From NCBI GenBank assembly GCA_036873755.1, contig JAVTVY010018806.1, forward strand, positions 19,371 through 83,370: a DNA stretch of 64,000 nucleotides, in the 5' to 3' direction. Below the pieces are notes generated by a model that ran no database searches, was not told the origin of the DNA, and was given only the letters and a program-made list of their open reading frames with translations. Source of the DNA: Hanleya hanleyi. Its lineage: Eukaryota > Mollusca > Polyplacophora > Lepidopleurida > Hanleyidae. Positions within the stretch are counted from its first letter, which is position 1; the number at the start of each line of letters is the position of its first letter. Of the stretch, positions 62,567-64,000 are shown in pieces. The position numbers were made by a program, and so were the translations under genes.

Positions 62567-63531
62567 TGAGTATCTATCAGTGCATGGGTGAATACTTTCA
62601 TCCGATGGGGGTGGTGGGTCAGTTTAACCACGAAGAACGTAACATTGGTGACCCTCTCCACTATCCACTTGGTGTTGGGACGCTGTTCATAGGCCCATTC
62701 TAAGGGATCCACAGTGTCCAGTTGGGTCAGCATCGTCTCTAGCGACGCCCGATTGGTGATTGTGAAAGGATGGTCGTACACTGGGTTGATGGCACTGGAA
62801 TAGAAATAGCACAATTCACGCGTCATCTTATGGCATAAGATGTACCCAAATGCTACATTTAATGTGAAGGACGTAGGTTGATCATTGAAGATGGCTTCTA
62901 CGTAGCTGCGTAGACGGGCGAGGTCGGTCAGTCGGAAATTGTACAAGTCCAATATAGGGCGATGACGGTGGAAGCAGTGTCGGATCATGGACCAATGGCG
63001 TCGATACATCTCACTCACTGGATGATCTTCAGGTAAGAGATCGCTGGGAACATCCACCGCATCTTCCAGAAAATGTTCGTTGTTGTCAGGCGTATGACTG
63101 GAAACAGTGATGCTAGGGACCGGCTGGATATCTAGGCTCTTCTGAGCTGTGGGTATAGGCGGGCTCTCCGTGATCGCATCACCAGTGGCATTCTCCTCCC
63201 CGGGTTCATCTTCAGTGGATCTGTCCCTCCTGGGTACCTCTTTAGTGGAAAGTTGTCCCTCATGCCGTGGTGATGCACCATGAATCAAACGCTCATGCCG
63301 TTTTAACTGACTGGGTCGTTTGAAGAGTTGACCACATTCTTCGCATGGACGCTTGGATGGCCCATGAATTGAACGTTCATGGCGCTGTAAATGATCTGGG
63401 CGCTGAAACGACGGTGTAGGCCTACATATCGTACAGCTATACCGGGCGGTTCCATCGTGCTTGGTAGCCTCATGGCGGCGCAAGTCGTGCCGGCGAGTGA
63501 ATGATTTCGAGCACGTAGTACAAGTGAACAA
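62545..63531 (-). pseudogene. Three-finger C2H2 protein of Pal3, without ATG
   Basis: Open for about 329 codons. It has three C2H2 fingers (FTCTTCSKSFTRRHDLRRHE; YSCTICRPTPSFQRPDHLQR with a longer knuckle; CEECGQLFKRPSQLKRHERL) that correspond to fingers 3-5 of Pal1, then an acidic linker and the same C-terminal domain (YRRHWSMIRHCFHRHRPILD, VERVTNVTFFVVKLTHHPHR). Where Pal1 has AAGATGTTC, this has AAGTTGTTC, so the expected initiator is TTG; no in-frame ATG lies between it and the upstream TAA. The last residues are frameshifted (extra C in a CCCCC run), so translation passes the usual PIG stop and ends in the remnant of another gene at 62545. Either a non-AUG start is used or the copy is dead. 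Confidence 0.65.
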
Positions 63532-63576
63532 CTTGGTGGTTGACAGAGTGTCTGATGGAACGGCCAGGCCGTTTCC

Positions 63577-63584
63577 TTTTTATA
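63577..63584 (-). promoter_or_regulatory. TATA box of the three-finger gene
   Basis: TATAAAAA on the minus strand, about 46 nt before the TTG at 63531. Confidence 0.55.
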
Positions 63585-63751
63585 GCAAGCTAGCTGTTGA
63601 TCTATTTTTAGCACAATCAGTTCTAAACTAGGGGAAAACCCCTATCACCTCTAGCCAAAAGAGCTAATATCGGTCCCCGGGCTTATTGGGATCTGCCTAT
63701 CAAGTCAATGGAGTGATGTGAATAACAACAAGTTCAGCAATGTTCATACAG

Positions 63752-63806
63752 TTTATTATCCCCAATGTTACATCATACCCAGGCTGGGGGAGCCGCCCTG
63801 GGTATG
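63752..63806 (-). terminator. Conserved 3'-end module (Pal3, second)
   Basis: Minus strand: CATACCCAGGGCGGCTCCCC then CAGCCTGGGTATG, then ATTGGGGATAATAAACTG. It is identical in design and nearly in sequence to 13700-13754. Confidence 0.75.
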
Positions 63807-63967
63807 TTTAGTATGTTCGCATTCGAAATATCAAACACCGTGTTTTATTATTCAACGCATCGTCACATCAGGCACAAGTGTTTACTGAGCTCAAGTCAAC
63901 GATCAGCATGTAGACATAGAGAGTATGTACGGCATGTTGTGGTATTCATCAGTGCATGGTGACGCAT

Positions 63968-64000
63968 TCACCCGATGGGTTGATTGGTCGTCTTGGTCAC
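63968..64000 (-). CDS. C-terminal end of a second Pal3 C2H2 gene (partial)
   Basis: The last codons, ending VTKTTNQPIG then TGA at 63968-63970, match the C-terminus of the Pal1 C2H2 protein (FVTKLRNLPIG). The flank up to the 3' module is also the same. The gene continues beyond the window. Confidence 0.6.
   Translation of the reverse strand: MTKTTNQPIG

Larger units (their letters stand above)
58941..64000. mobile_element. Pal3: left arm of a third palindrome-family element (cut by the window)
   Basis: Starts with AGTAGTAGTGTCTACGG. It then has the CCGCGG box (59148-59218), NRF1-like repeat units (59225-59600), two subterminal tandem repeat types as in Pal1 (59600-60740 and 61060-62050), AACGCC iterons (62040-62170), a 3' module, a three-finger C2H2 gene, a second 3' module, and the last codons of a second C2H2 gene. 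The right arm, if any, lies outside. Confidence 0.7.

Overview
The window looks like an AT-rich invertebrate nuclear genome, probably a mollusc or another lophotrochozoan. That guess rests on spliced exons of an ABCC-type transporter, many dispersed repeats and minisatellites, and Polinton/Maverick-type virus-like DNA. There are no prokaryotic features. Most recognisable coding capacity belongs to mobile elements, not to the host.

Layout. 1-11,287: host sequence with four consecutive minus-strand exons (6629 down to 4141) of an ABCC5-like ABC transporter, several repeats and one unassigned open exon-like stretch. 11,294-22,918: Pal1, an 11.6 kb almost pure palindrome. Its arms are 5835 and 5767 bp around a 23-nt loop, and it is bounded by the 6-bp target-site duplication AACGTA. 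Each arm carries one intact gene for a five-finger C2H2 protein, a TATA box, a 20-bp iteron array, microsatellites and subterminal repeats. 27,566-35,474: Pal2, a second palindrome of about 7.9 kb. Each arm encodes a C2H2 protein with an acidic linker and a C2H2 finger fused to a Polinton-type packaging ATPase; the left-arm ATPase is truncated and the right-arm copy is frameshifted. About 38,467-48,482: a decayed Polinton/adintovirus-like element with terminal inverted repeats. It has integrase plus chromodomain, packaging ATPase, penton-like protein, major capsid protein, adenain-like protease and small virion-type proteins, but no recognisable DNA polymerase B. 48,483-49,464: one end of another palindrome-family element, abutting the Polinton. 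49,786-58,719: host sequence with nested MITE-like insertions and minisatellites. 58,941-64,000: the left arm of a third palindrome-family element (Pal3), running off the window.

How the parts relate. The palindromes have Polinton-like termini (5'-AGTAGTA, and a 6-bp duplication for Pal1), share a CCGCGG/GATGCGGTC subterminal box, and carry arrays of NRF1-like TGCGCATGCGCA, CRE-like TGACGTCA and GGCGTT/AACGCC sites. Their genes end in one conserved 3' module, a stem-loop followed by AATAAA, and the same module occurs twice inside the capsid-encoding Polinton. My main inference is that these palindromes are a family of Polinton satellites or partner elements. They encode zinc-finger proteins, one of them joined to a packaging ATPase, and may have relied on a capsid-encoding Polinton for virion proteins and integrase. 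Their head-to-head form would fit integration of a dimer made by replication through a hairpin end. The shared cis elements, the duplication and the domain fusion are visible in the sequence. The satellite relationship and the replication mechanism are inferred.
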